Below, piece after piece: positions 43,949 through 56,860 of a stretch of 64,000 nucleotides of DNA (the first letter of the stretch is position 1; each line of letters starts with the position of its first letter). Made by a program: the position numbers and the translations under genes. Under the pieces are notes generated by a model. That model searched no databases. It saw only the letters and a program-made list of their open reading frames with translations, and was not told where the DNA came from. Origin of the DNA: Breviolum minutum Mf 1.05b.01 (taxonomy: Eukaryota > Sar > Dinophyceae > Suessiales > Symbiodiniaceae); assembly GCA_000507305.1 (NCBI GenBank), contig DF239345.1, positions 50,767-114,766 of the forward strand, in the 5' to 3' direction.

Positions 43949-44077
43949 TTAAGGTGCCCATCCTTTCAGCAAAGGTCGCGAAAGGTTTTGCTTGTGTGTT
44001 TCGGCATCAGTCCTGGTAGCCAGTTTCTGCATGCACAGCAGTTTCTGATAGAAGCCATGCACGGTAGCTGGCTTTTC
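43949..44077 (-). CDS. Possible terminal exon
   Basis: Acceptor ATTTTGCCCAG then EKPATVHGFYQKLLCMQKLA, TRTDAETHKQNLSRPLLKGW, AP and TAA. The plus strand also offers an exon with good splice signals (QRSRKVLLVCFGISPGSQFL, donor CACG|GTAGCT), so the strand is unresolved. Confidence 0.4.
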   Translation of the reverse strand, partial: EKPATVHGFYQKLLCMQKLATRTDAETHKQNLSRPLLKGWAP

Positions 44078-44630
44078 CTGGGCAAAATGTCTCCCCCCAA
44101 AAAACCGGCCAGTGGAACATTGGATGGCTTTAACTAAGTCTGTTAAGTCTGGCAGTATGCAGCATGAATGCGGCAAAGTTTCTGATGTGACAATAAAAAC
44201 ATGAGGTTCTTTTAATCTTGCACTCATAAAATTACATCATATTCTACATCTATACCAGTGGAGCTTCCCTCAAGACAATTCGGGTCTAGCATTATCTAAG
44301 ATTTGTTTGCTGCCCGCCCGTCTGCCAAAGCTTTTGTGTGCAGATGTCTTTTATCCAACCGAGCATTGGAACGATTTCTTCTGACTAGGTGTCATCTCAC
44401 AGCAGTGCGTAGGAGGTTCGTTTTTCAAGCAGGATTTCCACAATGAACAATTTAAATCAATTTAATCTCATGTAATCCCAAATAATGGATTCACTAAACG
44501 CTAAGGGAGGCAGATTTGCAGCAGCACTCCTTGTTTTTCTCCCCAATAGTGGGAAATCAGAACGAACTGATGGCAAGTTTTGTGGCAGTTTCATTTTTTT
44601 TGTGGTTTTCTTGGGGAAGTTAAGGGATAC

Positions 44631-44750
44631 TACTGTTAATGGAAGAAATCCTTCACCACGTGACGTGGGAGGTATAAAACCTGGTAAAGAATGGGATAAA
44701 CTACCATTCTCAACTGGTTTTCACGCCGGATTTCTGAACCATCAACCGTA
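44631..44750. mobile_element. Inverted-repeat element, family 1
   Basis: TACTGTTAATGGAAGAAATCC at the left and GCCGGATTTCTGAACCATCA at the right, with the shared interior GGGATAAACTACC. Copy of 4746-4858. Confidence 0.75.
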
Positions 44751-45595
44751 CCATCAATTCCTTCCTTCTGTGCTCCCAGTGCTCCAAGGGGCCAGATTTG
44801 GTATAAAAACGCGTCAACTTCTGGGTGTCGGTCTGCAAGAAACTACCTGATCTTTGGCGCAGTTTAAAGGCGGTTTCAGGGGAACAAAAAAAAACAGCGC
44901 CATGTTAAAGATACGTGGATGGTGAAAAATGGTCTATATATTGATATATTGTGATGATACATTGTAGGTGTGTGAAGAACCACTCTTGAAAGGAATTTAC
45001 CCTTTCATTACATTAAAAAAACAATCCTCAAAGCATTTCTTGATGCTACCAAGTCCATTGATATCCATTGATACAATGAGTTCACATTTGCATCACATTC
45101 AATTGAATCTCAGTCAATAAACTATCACTCATCAGCCGACCTCGATCTTCTCCGAGGACTTCAGCCCATCACAAACAGTGATTGGATGAACAAACAAACC
45201 AGGCAAATGAGTTCTGTCATGAACTTATCATACGGAAAAGCTGGTTTATTAAGTATACAGTCTGTCAGGTTTGTTCATGTTTTTTCCACCCAAAAGTGGT
45301 GTTCATGTCGTTTTGCTGTGGCTTGATCTCGCATGTTCCACACCAAGCAGCTAGCTTGCCAACCCAGTCTTTCCAGCACCAACACCAAACATTGCCTCAG
45401 CAATGACACCATCTTAAGTTATCTGTTCTCAAGAAGAACGAACAAACTTCAAAATGTTTAATGTTAACATGACTTTAATAAAGGGTATCGCAATAAAAAA
45501 ATTCTCCGGAGCTCCCAATACTACAAAGAGTATTCGACCTAAAAGCCCCTCAATAGTGTGACAGGGCTGTCAATAAAAAAATTCTGTTTNTACCG

Positions 45596-45875
45596 CACAC
45601 CTGCACTGCACACCCTGGCTTGCTAACAAAACAGTCTGTTCTTGGCAAAAATAATTGCCAACATAATCGTGTTTTCTTAGCCCCGCACAGTACACAGTGC
45701 GTGTGTACGGTTGTGGCGTACAGTGCGCGCGCGCACCGCGCATCCGCACCGGACCAGCAACAACACCGCATACACACACCGTTGACCCGCACCGTACCAG
45801 CAGCAGCACTGCACGCACAAACCGCACACTTGCACTGCGCATCGCACATGGCCGTACCGTATGATACGGACACAA
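45596..45875. repeat. GC-rich low-complexity island
   Basis: Dense in CGCAC, GCACAC and CAGTGCG words, with clear CG richness against A/T-rich flanks. Open in several frames; no gene recognised. Confidence 0.7.
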
Positions 45876-47204
45876 CTATCCCTAAACATGGCTGTGCATA
45901 CCATGCATACCTATTGAAAATAGATAAGATCATAATCAATCACGTGATCATCCGCGTTCATATGTGTTTGCACTATACATGCGGCTCTCAACATGAAAGT
46001 CAAGCAAGTAAAATCGGATTCATGAGGCTTCCTCAAGCTTGGTCACAATTGGGTAATTTATACTTAAGCTTCAATGACTCACAACCCCAAGGCGCATGGG
46101 AGGATTCCCATAAACTCTTTAATCCTTTACGTGGCTACATGGCTTTGGTCTGTAGTACGGTCGCTATAAATTGTCCCTTTGGAACTGTGGATTTCTTGCA
46201 CTAAGTTCCCAACCTTTCCATGGGGAAGCCAGTAACAAGTAACAACCAAGCCCGTGTTCCACATGAGGCAACTGGAAAATAAGTTATCACAACAACACCT
46301 CCCATCCAAGCATCCCGGTTGGCTTGAAAGGGATTTTCATATATACCATTACCCCGCTAATTTCGAGGGAACTGCAATCCCAATATTGAAACTAAACTGC
46401 CCAATGATCTTTTCAACATGCTTCCTTTCATATCATTTCATATATCCTTGCACTCCGCGTAATAAACAATCCAACCCATAAAAATGGCTGTTCCCCCGGA
46501 TCACTTTAGGCACTTCACCCTGTGGTCAAAGTGATTGTTCCTGCCGAGTAGCAATGCTTCTACAAAATACTCACTGCGCATGTCTAACACTCGCCGGGGA
46601 GCTTCAGATTGGTCCTGGCAGTTTCACCAAACTGGACATCCCAATGGCCAGCAATTGGCTGGGAAATTCGGGGGGGATCCCTACCGAACGCACCATTTAG
46701 GGATGGAAATGCTACATTCCTGGCTCAAAAAATGTATCAAGAGAGGGAATTGCGCATTTAAAAGAAACACGCTCCGCTTGATATCACCGGGGTCCGACAC
46801 GATTGATTTATTTTGGCAGTGGCTTTATGCCGGCCCTTTTAGTTGAGAATTTTCTAGGTTCGCGAAAAAAAACTACATTCCAACATGTGCATGAAACAAA
46901 GGGGTGCCTAGAATAATATAAAATAATGCAATTTTGGGGGAGGTGATTCTCAAATTCTTAAGCAACCTCAGCAAACGTGTTCTGGGTCCTGGTACACCTT
47001 ATGGGACTCAACCCAAACAAAAAGCACCTGCACCCCTTTTGAGTTGGCATTTTGCAGAAGAGAACAGCTGAGTTAAAATACCAACTCAGAATTTCATAAC
47101 TCATAACTAAGCTTTGATTTCAGGTTTATAATATATAGTTCGTCGTAACTAAAAGGTTTGACTTTAACCCAACAATACAGCGAACTGAAAACATCATCAT
47201 CAAC

Positions 47205-47270
47205 CTCTCGTGAGTTGCCACACTCCTCCGGGTCGTTCATCATCAATGCCGAGCGCAACTTCGAAATAAC
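47205..47270 (-). CDS. Unidentified internal exon
   Basis: Acceptor CCTTGAATCAG, 22 codons VISKLRSALMMNDPEECGNS-RE, donor GAGAG|GTTGAT. Clean boundaries on both sides; no family recognised. Confidence 0.5.
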
Positions 47271-48624
47271 CTGATTCAAGGATGGTGGGGAACAAGTTTG
47301 GTGATAATCTGATATTCAATGTTACCCCCATCCAATGATTCCTTTACGGAATCCCCTTAAGATTTGCCTTTAGCGCAACAATGAACCATCTACCTAATGG
47401 ATGAACAAGTTATTTCTGTACCTATTACACATTGACACTCATGTCTTCAGTCTTCAGATTCAAGTTTGGGAATACGTGCAACGTTGCAATTACAAGCATC
47501 AGAAAGATCATCATCACGTACACTTAAAACTAACCAACCTCAGCATATATCATGCTGTGGTTTGACGAAGTCCTCTTAGTGCCACCATGCTGATGCCATT
47601 GTCTCAAGGATACTTCATGGCAAACAACAGCTGCACATAGAGAATGTTAGTGTATCATGGTGTATCCGGTGGAATCAATCCAGGGCATTAACATGAACGA
47701 AATGATTTTCAATTCAAATAAATAATACATGTTCAAGTGCACGGTGCCAGAATAGATAATCGTAAATAGTTCAATCAAATCGTGTTTACTCGCTACTTCA
47801 TGGTTTGTGATGATGAAGTGATGAACTGAAAAGTGGGGCAATGCAAACAAATGATACTGTACTGTGCTCAAAATGGACATACCGAACACACTCGAAAACC
47901 ACGCGGCCTGATACCACCAATTCACTTTTGGATACTTTTGGCTGATTCACACTCTGGTGAAGTAACATGGCTGGCTGCATTATCTTGCCAGCTATATATA
48001 TATATATATGTTTGTTTGGCGCGTTTCACATAGCTTAGGGCTTAAGGGAGTCCATGTCTTAAACTCTCTTTCTGGAATGTGTGTCCCTGTCAATCTCATT
48101 GAAATATCGAAAAAAATGAAACAACTGAAACAAATATGACAACCATAAAAATGTTCCTCTCATATCCTCTCATATCACTCAAAACCCCAAAAAAGTTCAA
48201 GAATTGCATGAAACCATCACCTTCTCACTCTATCACCTCTCATCACCCCAACTAGAAAAAACAATCAAAAGTTTCCAGCTTCCTTGTTGCTCCCGAGGTA
48301 CAGGTTGCAAAATCCCTCCAGTACTCGAACCAGTGGACCCTAAACGTGGTCGAGCCAGGCTCGATTCCAGAGTGGCTTTCGCCACCGCTACAGCGACGTC
48401 TTCCACGTCCCACTGGCCATACTGATCTGGTAAGCCATCGAAGGACCAAAGGTGAATACCCTGCAGGAAGAGATGAGATACCAAAATACCCTGCGGGGAC
48501 ACCTTTTTTGAAAACGAGGAGCTTTTGTTTTATACATGTTGTGGGATGGAAACCGGTGAGCAAGTAGTAGTAGTTCCTTCCCATGGTATGTAGTTTAATC
48601 CATCGCCTTCAGGTTCCCAGCAAC

Positions 48625-49040
48625 CTCATGACGTCAACTCCAACCTTCCCATCATTTCCCATGGTGACCTGGAAATCCCGTCGTGCACACAGAACGAAGC
48701 CCAAATTTCCTTTGGCCCGGAGGCAGTTCCCACTGAAAACCCATTGCCTGCCATTGCGATGCGATGTGCAAGAATCTTGGGGACAATAATGAAATGGTGG
48801 TTGAACTAACCATTGTCAACCTATGTCAACCTGATAAACGGGGGAAATACTGGATGTACAGCAATCAAATATATATCAGTATATATGTTTTCCAAAGTGC
48901 TCCCCAAATCTACCAAATTTATCCAAATTTTGGATTTAAGGTTCTCTCTTCTAAAGCGATCCCTGAGTTGTACTTTGGAATTATAAATCTGACCCTTTTC
49001 CTAAGCTCAAGGACCATCCTACCGAGCTCTCCTGTCAGGA
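48625..49040 (-). CDS. Unidentified two-exon fragment
   Basis: Exon 48994-49040 (acceptor TTATCTTTATTGAAG) reads LTGELGRMVLELRKR with donor AGG|GTCAGA. Exon 48625-48775 (acceptor TTATTGTCCCCAAG, donor ATGAG|GTTGCT) is open in two frames: ILAHRIAMAGNGFSVGTASG, in phase with the first exon, or NLGFVLCARRDFQVTMGNDG, which fits the donor better. A further minus segment at 48.25-48.47 kb (LWSFDGLPDQYGQWDVEDVA) may follow. Confidence 0.45.
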
Positions 49041-51388
49041 CTTCAATAAAGATAATAAAGAAACCATCACCAAGATGAATCGTTCCAAATCCTTTCAGGG
49101 CTCGCTGTGAACTCATCTCATCTTGTATAAAATATGTATACTTTTGCGGGGTTGGTAGTGATTCGCGGAGCTGCCCCGATGAGCTCGGGGATAAAATTGA
49201 ACAATGCAAAATGGCAAAATGATGCAACATGGTACCGGCAGCCCTAATATTCTTCATTAAGATTGAGATTTGACAGTTGAACAACTCCTTTCATTCATCA
49301 TGACATGTACGTCTCTATTTGCATTCCTGCCTTTGAACAGCTCAGACCATGAAAAGAATCTGAAAAGGTTACAATCTCAAAGGAAGAGCTGTCTTCCAAC
49401 CATCATTCTTCAGGGGATATGATGCAGGGATGTAGTCTTAACACTCTGTGTCCAACATTGGCACTCATTCAGCAACAAGAATACATTTCAGTAGCGCGAA
49501 AAAAATAGTACGGGAAGCAAGGACATGTATTCTCGACTGTGTAGTTGCTTCCCCTTAGCTTCGGGCATACTAAAGATGAGGAGATTTGACTCATGCTGCA
49601 AAGAGAACCATTTGAAAACTTTGGCTACTAAGAACAACTCTCCACTACCGTTTCTCCCTCCTCAATAGTCATGAAGGCTTCACATTTTGAGCAAACACAA
49701 AGTTCAAAATCACAAGCACTCAGTATACCATATATACGTATTTCCTCCCCCGCCAAAGGTATTTCTTGTTCTTTTCCTCCAACAACGACTTATGTAAGAG
49801 TATGATTGGCCAACTACATACGAAACACAACACTGTCTGGTCCCATGTTCAAATCCTTCCAAGTACGTGAGTCAGATAGCACATCAAATTCGGCCAACAA
49901 GCTGCGGCTCGTAGGGTTTCCCATACATTTCAGTTACAGTTGTTAATTTATACATCCTTTCGGTGGGTAGCATGATTTTGGTAGAATGCAGTTTGTTTCC
50001 AACAAGAACGTAAGTCACCTTCTTTTAATTAAGCAAGCCATGCCAAGAGACCCCAAGATGGAGTCGCTCTCTGCCAAATGTACCCAGCCACCATTTTGGC
50101 AGGTCTCATCAGCTAATGAAAGGACACAACCTGAGCGAAACGACTACTCAGCACAATATATCCAATATACTACGATTTGAAACCGAGGGATTAAATCAAC
50201 ACAACTTTCGGAACCATTCCTTTGGATCCCTGTTTTTCTCATCATTGTCAACCTAAACATCCCTGTCGGGAAAAAAACAACCTACATCATCAGCTTGATG
50301 TTGATGGTGGGTTTTCCTAACGCAACAAAATGCAAGGCTGGAAGCTGCTTACCTGTGCCAAGCTGTGAATGCTTGTGATGTTTCAAACTTGTCTAACCAA
50401 ACAGCATCCAAAAAGCAACAAAAAGTCAAGATAATGTAAACTACTTCAAGTACAACTCCAATATTCAAACGGATCGGATACTATTTGATAATGCGAGAGT
50501 CCAAACATTCCCAACAACCACTTTACCCTACCAACAAAATCAAACTAGACTATATAATCCAATAACTTGATATAGCCATAATGTCAACATGATCATTTAT
50601 GCTATCTTTTTACTTTTTTAGTTCTACTATAGACAGAAAGTATACGCGCCATGTCAAGTTCTTTCACCAAGATGCCGGGATTCGCTCTGGGTCGCACTAT
50701 CCCTTCAGAGATGGTCCAACTCACCAGCAACGTGGGAGCACTACGTGGAAGGAGTCCTGGTTCTTTCGGGAATCTCGGAGATGCCAGGCTTGTATCCAGG
50801 GATTTTTGTGTGTTCAATTTTTTTTGGTGTCTGGTACGTTTACCATTCCCAAATATGTTAGAATCTTGATCTTCCAAATCAGGGGAAAAGGGGTGATTTT
50901 CTACAAAAGCCTCTGGATTCAAACAGAACACTTTTGGACATGGCGGATCACATAATTACATACATATATCAAAAAGCAACAGGAAACAGAGGTGTCTGCT
51001 TAGGGCCTTGCATCTTATATCCTATATCTTCCAAAGTCTGCTGCTGTGTCAACATAGGGGATAAGGTTTTCAATTCTCTTCATAATCCTTTCATACATAT
51101 TCCTAGCTCTAGAAATTTGTCGGGGGTGTCAGAGGTTCAAATCTACTGGACCTTGTGGACCTTCTACATATAGAAGGGGTTATCAATCCGGGGTTGACAA
51201 AGTGTTAGCGATATGCTTTCAAAGTGTGGCTCCCCCCGTTTCAAGGCATCCATGACAAAAATAGAAGCTGTTGTAGGTGGTCTGTCCTACCCATCCGCCC
51301 TGCGTGCAACTGTCGCTTCTCCTTAGAAAACGGGTTTCGGTGTCATGTGGGATGGCAAATCGGAAGGAACAAACAGATTGAAGAGAAT

Positions 51389-51412
51389 TACTATTACTAC
51401 TACTACTACTAC

Positions 51413-51453
<41 letters not shown>
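51389..51453. repeat. (ACT)n microsatellite
   Basis: Near-perfect ACT/CTA trinucleotides with one AAT interruption. Confidence 0.92.
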
Positions 51454-52109
51454 GTAGACTATAGGTCCTAGTATAGTAACATGGCGAAAATCGAGGTCAT
51501 CCCCAAATGTACGTTCAAGTTCATCCAGTGCCATGATGGTTGGAAGACGATTGTTTCCCTTTGGGAAAGCCTATTTTCAGGGGACATGTTAGTTTCAGAG
51601 CAGCTTCTACAGGTGGCTGCTCGTTTGCAAGCCGTGACTCCAACCGAATCACTTCTCAAGTGACATAGGTGTCTCCAAGGAAAAACTAAAATGATATAAA
51701 TCACGTTGGAGAAAAATTGGAATACGTGGAGTCATTAAAGAGATGTGAATCTCAATGAAATCAGAATCATTAATCATATTCTTTGGGAAGATTGGTTTCC
51801 AAAAGCTACACAAAACTCTCTAAAACAACAATCTATGCCAAACAAAATTTGCTTCAGTCTTGCGAGTCAAAGAAAAAATCGAAAGATTGCACTCATTACA
51901 AGTATATGCAAAAACCACGGCCATTCGTGAATCAACTTGGACAGGCAAAAAATTGTAGACGTAAGCCACAAACACCACAGAAATGTCAACTCAGCTTACC
52001 AAGATCCCCTTCTTCAAGCCGTTTTTCATGGCATGATTCCGACTCCCCGATTTAGAGGAGAATCAAACTTAAAATCATCCGCAAAAAGTCCGCATGCAAT
52101 TCTCGTACC

Positions 52110-52185
52110 ATCCATGTATGGTATATTTACCTGCATGTGGTTAATGTTTGTGGTAAATGTAGGCAAACATATACCATACATGGAT
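52110..52185. mobile_element. Inverted-repeat element, family 4
   Basis: ATCCATGTATGGTATATTTA at the left and its near-perfect complement ATATACCATACATGGAT at the right; 76 bases, almost a full hairpin. Relatives at 29711-29800 and 59195-59272. Confidence 0.75.
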
Positions 52186-53100
52186 GCTATGAAAATGATT
52201 CCCACAATTCGAAGAAAGCACTTTTTTTCAACAACAGTGCTTCAGTGACATCCCATGATGGAAAGGAACACAATGGTCGGGGGGTTCACCCTGAACAAAT
52301 CATGAGAATCTGTTGCTGAACCCCCATCCTTGAGGGACTAAAGCATACTATAAATCATGAACCAATCACCTGTTCATGGAATTCCTTATGGACAAATAAA
52401 CTTCCATGCCATGGTCACCCTCCATATGTCCCGCAAACATCATATACCCTCCAGTGATTTAACATGTATCCGTGGAAAGTCCCCGGCTTTCAACAAAATG
52501 GCGAAGTTTCCATGACCATATTAGTTTACAGAAATGTAAGCTCTGCACAAGTGTCACTCCAAGAACATAGGAAGGATCAGCTCTAGATCGGAAAATCAAT
52601 GCCATGGCGATGAATCTCCGGGTTCTCCGTTCAAAACCGATTTCAGCCGCAGCCCTTGAAGGTTGGTAGGATCTGGGGCGCTTTTTTTTTCACTTGAAAC
52701 AGGTGGCCTGAAAACACGAATCATGGAGGCCGAACAAATGGGTGTATGCCTTTTCTGCTGTTGTCTAATTTATTTTTCTAGGGGGATTCCCCCAAAATAC
52801 CCTAAAACTGAAAGGAAAGTCAACTCTCCACTGATTGAGGACAACTGCCTTTTTCCTAATGCTTCCCATTTCGATGCAATATGATGCAATGTCAATGCTG
52901 ATGTTGGGGGATCACACTGGTTAAACAGTTGACAATGACGAGGCTCTTGAAGGTGTGGCACAGTAAAGGGCGCCCTTTTTTTTAAAGAATGAAAGCAATG
53001 AGATATGGGTTCATTCAATACAATGGCCTGCGGACCTGCATCCAAATGTTTCAAAAACATCTTGAAGTGATGAAGACATTGGTTCAATACTGTCTTCTAG

Positions 53101-53337
53101 GTTCTAGTTGCAGCACATTATCTGAACTCAGGAATGTTTGAAGCACAAAGTCTTCTGTTCTGTTCAAACCATGCTTGCTCTGTCACCATCACGCATCAAC
53201 AGGGATTGGTTCAAGGCATGCGATTTCTGCATCATTGTGAGGAAACACAAATCCAGGAGCCGCTTGAGCAAAAGTCTCACATACACCTTTTGAAATTGCT
53301 GCGAGTTTTTGGAATGTTCACGTTCAAACTTGTTTGA
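53101..53337 (+). CDS. Unidentified terminal exon, 78 residues
   Basis: Acceptor CAATACTGTCTTCTAG, then VLVAAHYLNSGMFEAQSLLF, THQQGLVQGMRFLHHCEETQ and HIHLLKLLRVFGMFTFKLV, ending TGA. The preceding 100 bases are also open in another plus frame (CIQMFQKHLEVMKTLVQYCL). No family recognised. Confidence 0.5.
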   Translation, partial: VLVAAHYLNSGMFEAQSLLFCSNHACSVTITHQQGLVQGMRFLHHCEETQIQEPLEQKSHIHLLKLLRVFGMFTFKLV

Positions 53338-55023
53338 AAAAGAATGGGGTAGGTGTACATATAATTATCTAACTATATCTAAGCAAGCAAGCAAGGAAGT
53401 AGGTAAGTAAGTACGAAAGCATGAAAGCAAGAAAGCAAGCAAGTAAGTAAGCAAGTAAGTAAGTACAGTAGCATGTTTGTGAACACCACTTCATCATACT
53501 TCATCTAACATCGTCATCTTACGACAAGGAACTTCTCAACGAGGCTAGCTGGTCCCCAAAAACAATTGAGCACCAAAAGCTATCCCAAAACTCTACTAGT
53601 TGGGAACCTTCCCCAAACAGGGGTGAAAATTCATAGAAATATTCGAAACCACCACCTAGTCTAGGGATCCCAAAATTTTGCGTTTTTTCCCGATGTTTTT
53701 CAGATGAGCCTGGCCCCCCACAAAGATCTGCCCCTCCTGATTTTTTGTCGTGATGTCACGGTCTATGTCACGACGATATTTCCGAGATTTCTTGGAAATC
53801 AAGGCTATCGACGTCCCAAGAGGTCTACTCTTTCCCAAATGGGAAAATGGAAAAGCCAAAGCCCAGACTCTGAACAGCAAAACTGCTTTTCTTGCTGGTA
53901 GTTGGATGTACTCTATGATGTATGCTTCATGATTTGATTTGCTCGGTCCCTAAATTTGGATGTCCCAATTTGGTTCAATTTTGAGCCGCCATTTTTGTCT
54001 GACAAATTCAATATTGGCAAGAGTACTTGCTTAATTTGCATCTCCTGTCAAAAACCACGGAAACACTTTTTTAAATGCTTTGAAGGTACTCAAATGTGAA
54101 ATGAAGTGCGGATAACCTAAAACCTATACTTCCAATACATTCTCAGTAGGTTGATGGAGCACTATGAGACTATGCCATTCGGTACTGCATATGCGAATCC
54201 ACTTCCATGAGCACTGGACTTACAGCTTCCATACTACTTCCCATTTCGGCCAAGATAGCCATCTGCCACCAAATCAGCGGATGCATTGATGCACTGCGCC
54301 ACTGTCATGTGTGGAAAGACAAAATTATATACTGCATATCCATACATAGATAATATGATTGATAAAAAACAATGGATGTATATATAAACACAGACAATAC
54401 ATTTATTTCAAAAAGTTGTTTTTTCCAAACCTGAACTCTTTGGTCATTTGATTACTTGGGGAATGAAGTCGCATACTGAAGCACCGAAGTTGGCATCGGC
54501 ATGTCAGGCGTGAAGCTAAGGATCTTTGATTTGGAATCATTTGAGTATGAAATTTGTTTGGTGGTTGAACGTGTTGAAACAACCCATCTGAAAAATATGC
54601 TCGTCAAATTGGGTTTATCTTCCCCACTTTTCGGGGTGTTTCCATGGACACATATTTGAAATCATAGGAAATGAGATGAAATTACGGTGGTTTGCACTGT
54701 TTCCAGGTCAAGAACCTATAAGAAAGGATCCCCCTGAGATGACGTTGGGTCACGACAATGCGATACAGTAGATATTTTTAGACAATGTAGTCTAAGATTA
54801 TCCAAAGTACGTATCTTAAATTCATATCTCGGTTGCTTTGTCAGTGTCAATTTACCCCCTGATAAACTGATATTATTGCAGGTCTAAAAAATCCTTAATT
54901 ATTTAGGAGACCCATGGACAGCCATGCATTCCAATCATGAAACCCTCTGGGTCACCAAGAAATTTTGCTGAAGTATGTTTGGTGACATGATATTGATGAT
55001 TTTCACTCTGATCCTGTCGTGAG
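53338..55023. other. Gene-poor stretch with two element copies
   Basis: Holds an AAGC/AAGT-type repeat (53383-53465), family-2 elements at 53594-53661 and 54560-54665, and a block at 53704-53935 open in three frames on two strands (plus RYFRDFLEIKAIDVPRGLLF with a GTAGTT donor; minus NQEGQIFVGGQAHLKN). No gene could be settled. Confidence 0.4.
53383..53465. repeat. (AAGC/AAGT)n imperfect repeat
   Basis: AAGCAAGC, AAGTAAGT and GAAAGCA units, purine-rich. Confidence 0.85.
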
Positions 55024-55171
55024 ATACCCCCAACCGCAGCATCAGGGGGCTATGTGCAATGTGGTCGTGAAAAATGAACAATGTCTTGAGCTCACAATGA
55101 ACAAAAACATGTCGGATGATAAAGAACTGGCCTTCCTCCCGAAGAACAACCAACAACCAGCAGTCGACTAA
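55024..55171 (+). CDS. Unidentified terminal exon
   Basis: Acceptor CACTCTGATCCTGTCGTGAG, then YPQPQHQGAMCNVVVKNEQC, LELTMNKNMSDDKELAFLPK, NNQQPAVD and TAA. The opposite strand has a 110-residue open frame rich in Leu, Phe, His and Cys, which looks like the shadow of this one, though the reverse cannot be excluded. Confidence 0.4.
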
Positions 55172-55498
55172 CAAATGCAGCAATATACATAGTTCATCAC
55201 ATTTCCATGCCAGGAGCGCATGTATGACAAATGTTGGCTGCAGCGGAAGTTTCAAATAGTTGTGCATGAGGCTCTACAGCGCTCTGCTTGAATATTTTCT
55301 TGTTCGATGTCCTTTGGCAATCGCGCTGAACATAAATCACACACTAAGAGAGTCCAAACAGTTCAGAAACAGTTCAGAACATAAAGAACGAACAAAAAAA
55401 AACAACTCTTTGCAACAAACTCAAAAACATCAAAAACACCAAGTATCACATAGCAAAATGACAAATGTACACCACTTCGTCAAGATCTTTGAAATCAG

Positions 55499-55569
55499 GT
55501 GCCCGTTTTTACCAGGCCGCCGCCCGAATCACCAGCTCCATGGGGCTGGATGAAGCAGTCAGTCGGCAT
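55499..55569 (+). CDS. Unidentified internal exon
   Basis: Acceptor CTTTGAAATCAG, 23 codons ARFYQAAARITSSMGLDEAV-SRH, donor CAT|GTTGGG. The next 60 bases are open in a second frame (MLGKHVLGAIKVATKRNTAG). Confidence 0.35.
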
Positions 55570-56005
55570 GTTGGGCAAGCACGTCCTTGGTGCCATCAAG
55601 GTCGCCACCAAACGCAACACAGCTGGAAATCCTTCATGTTATGGAAAAACCGGTTCAGTCATTGATTTACCTCTACATTTTTTATACATCAAATGAACTA
55701 AGTGTAAACCTGATGAAAATGTCTCCTTGCAGCAAGTCTTCCTCAAAGGTGGGGTAGTGGGGATTCTTCATGATTCATCCTGTACCCAAATCTTCGTAAT
55801 TATGTGAATGTATATGTTAAGAGAACAGAAAGGCCACGGACGGTCTTGTTCAAACACCTACATGCTTCTTCAACTAAAAGTGTCTATAGTTTCATTTTGC
55901 GGGGCATAAGTTTGAAGCATGAAGGATCAATGGATGGATATAAATGGAATAAACAACCAGCAACCGGTAGCTAAAATACGTTCAATTGATTCTCCTACAG
56001 TTTAC

Positions 56006-56116
56006 CAAATCAATCGCACGTGTGGCACATCGATCCGAATGCCATGGTTTCTGATCAATGCCAAGTTGAATGATCCGAAAAAAAATCCCCTCAATTTCCA
56101 CCTGTCCACTGAGATC
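56006..56116 (-). CDS. Unidentified internal exon, 37 codons
   Basis: Acceptor TCTTTCTGATTTGGAG, then DLSGQVEIEGIFFRIIQLGI and DQKPWHSDRCATRAIDL, donor TTG|GTAAAC. Clean boundaries and coding composition. No family recognised. Confidence 0.55.
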
Positions 56117-56860
56117 CTCCAAATCAGAAAGAATAATTCCACTATTTCACATCATACCCTAGTCGAACAAAACCCTGTTGCTAGTTTCTGACCTGTAGTT
56201 GCATCAATCAAATTGCCCACTGCCAGTAGGATGTCCCAGTAGGTACGTGATCAGAAACCAGCTGGTAGCCCAAAGTACATCGCTCAGAAGCAGTAGAGTC
56301 ACTGCCAACCATATGTATATATTCATAAATATCTAGAACCCATAAAATGAAAGGTTAACCCCGCAAAAAAGTGGCTCAGTTGGGTTCTAGGTATATAAAT
56401 ATGTGTATATATATATATATAATTATTATGTAACACTTAACTTCTTCAGACATCCTAGCACCAGGATGTTCACCTTTCAAAACTGCATGTGTTCCATCCC
56501 TCCCATTAAAATTACAAGGCTGTACAGCCTGTATACAGTGCTCCTCGAACATGCCCCTTTCCATTGATTCCTACGTCTCATCAACTCAAACTACCAACCA
56601 AAATCGCTAAAACCATCGAAACTGTGCAAATTCAAGAGCATCATGTAACATCTATTGATTTTTTCAGATCATCAAAACGAGCAGTACCTTTTGGTTTTCT
56701 TTGGTGAACTTCACCATTTTCCTTTGCACTCCAAGTGTCAAAGAGCACAGCTGCAATGGCAAGTCCCAAACGGTTCATGGCCTATGAGGGTCTGATGATG
56801 CAGTGATGAATTGAGCTGATTCTGACATGGTATAACTTGTGTTGTCCCCCCTCCCAGCAA

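Larger units (their letters stand above)
44078..47204. other. Gene-poor stretch with element copy and GC-rich island
   Basis: Holds a family-1 element (44631-44750), a single N at 45590, a GC-rich low-complexity island (45596-45875), a possible 36-base minus exon at 45360-45395 (AMFGVGAGKTGL, GC donor) and a plus frame at 46535-46846 (GMEMLHSWLKKCIKRGNCAF) with no splice support. Confidence 0.4.
49041..53100. other. Gene-poor stretch
   Basis: Holds a possible minus exon near 50.8 kb (LASPRFPKEPGLLPRSAPTL with a GTGAGT donor; the plus strand is open in two frames), an (ACT)n repeat, a possible plus terminal exon at about 51600-51663 (QLLQVAARLQAVTPTESLLK then TGA) and a family-4 element. Otherwise nothing was seen. 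Confidence 0.4.

Noticed and set aside
45360-45395. GVGAGKTGL as a Walker A motif
   Set aside because: Spacing is one residue short of G-x4-G-K-T and no other ATPase motif is near.
46535-46846. 103-residue plus frame
   Set aside because: Open but without acceptor or donor support and no recognised motif; kept only as a note.
51125-51150. GGTTCAAATC as a tRNA T-loop
   Set aside because: No matching acceptor stem or anticodon arm can be drawn around it.
55499-55640. Minus-strand GDSGGGLV, like a trypsin active-site motif
   Set aside because: GDSGGP is not matched exactly, there are no His or Asp motifs nearby, and the plus strand has the better exon.
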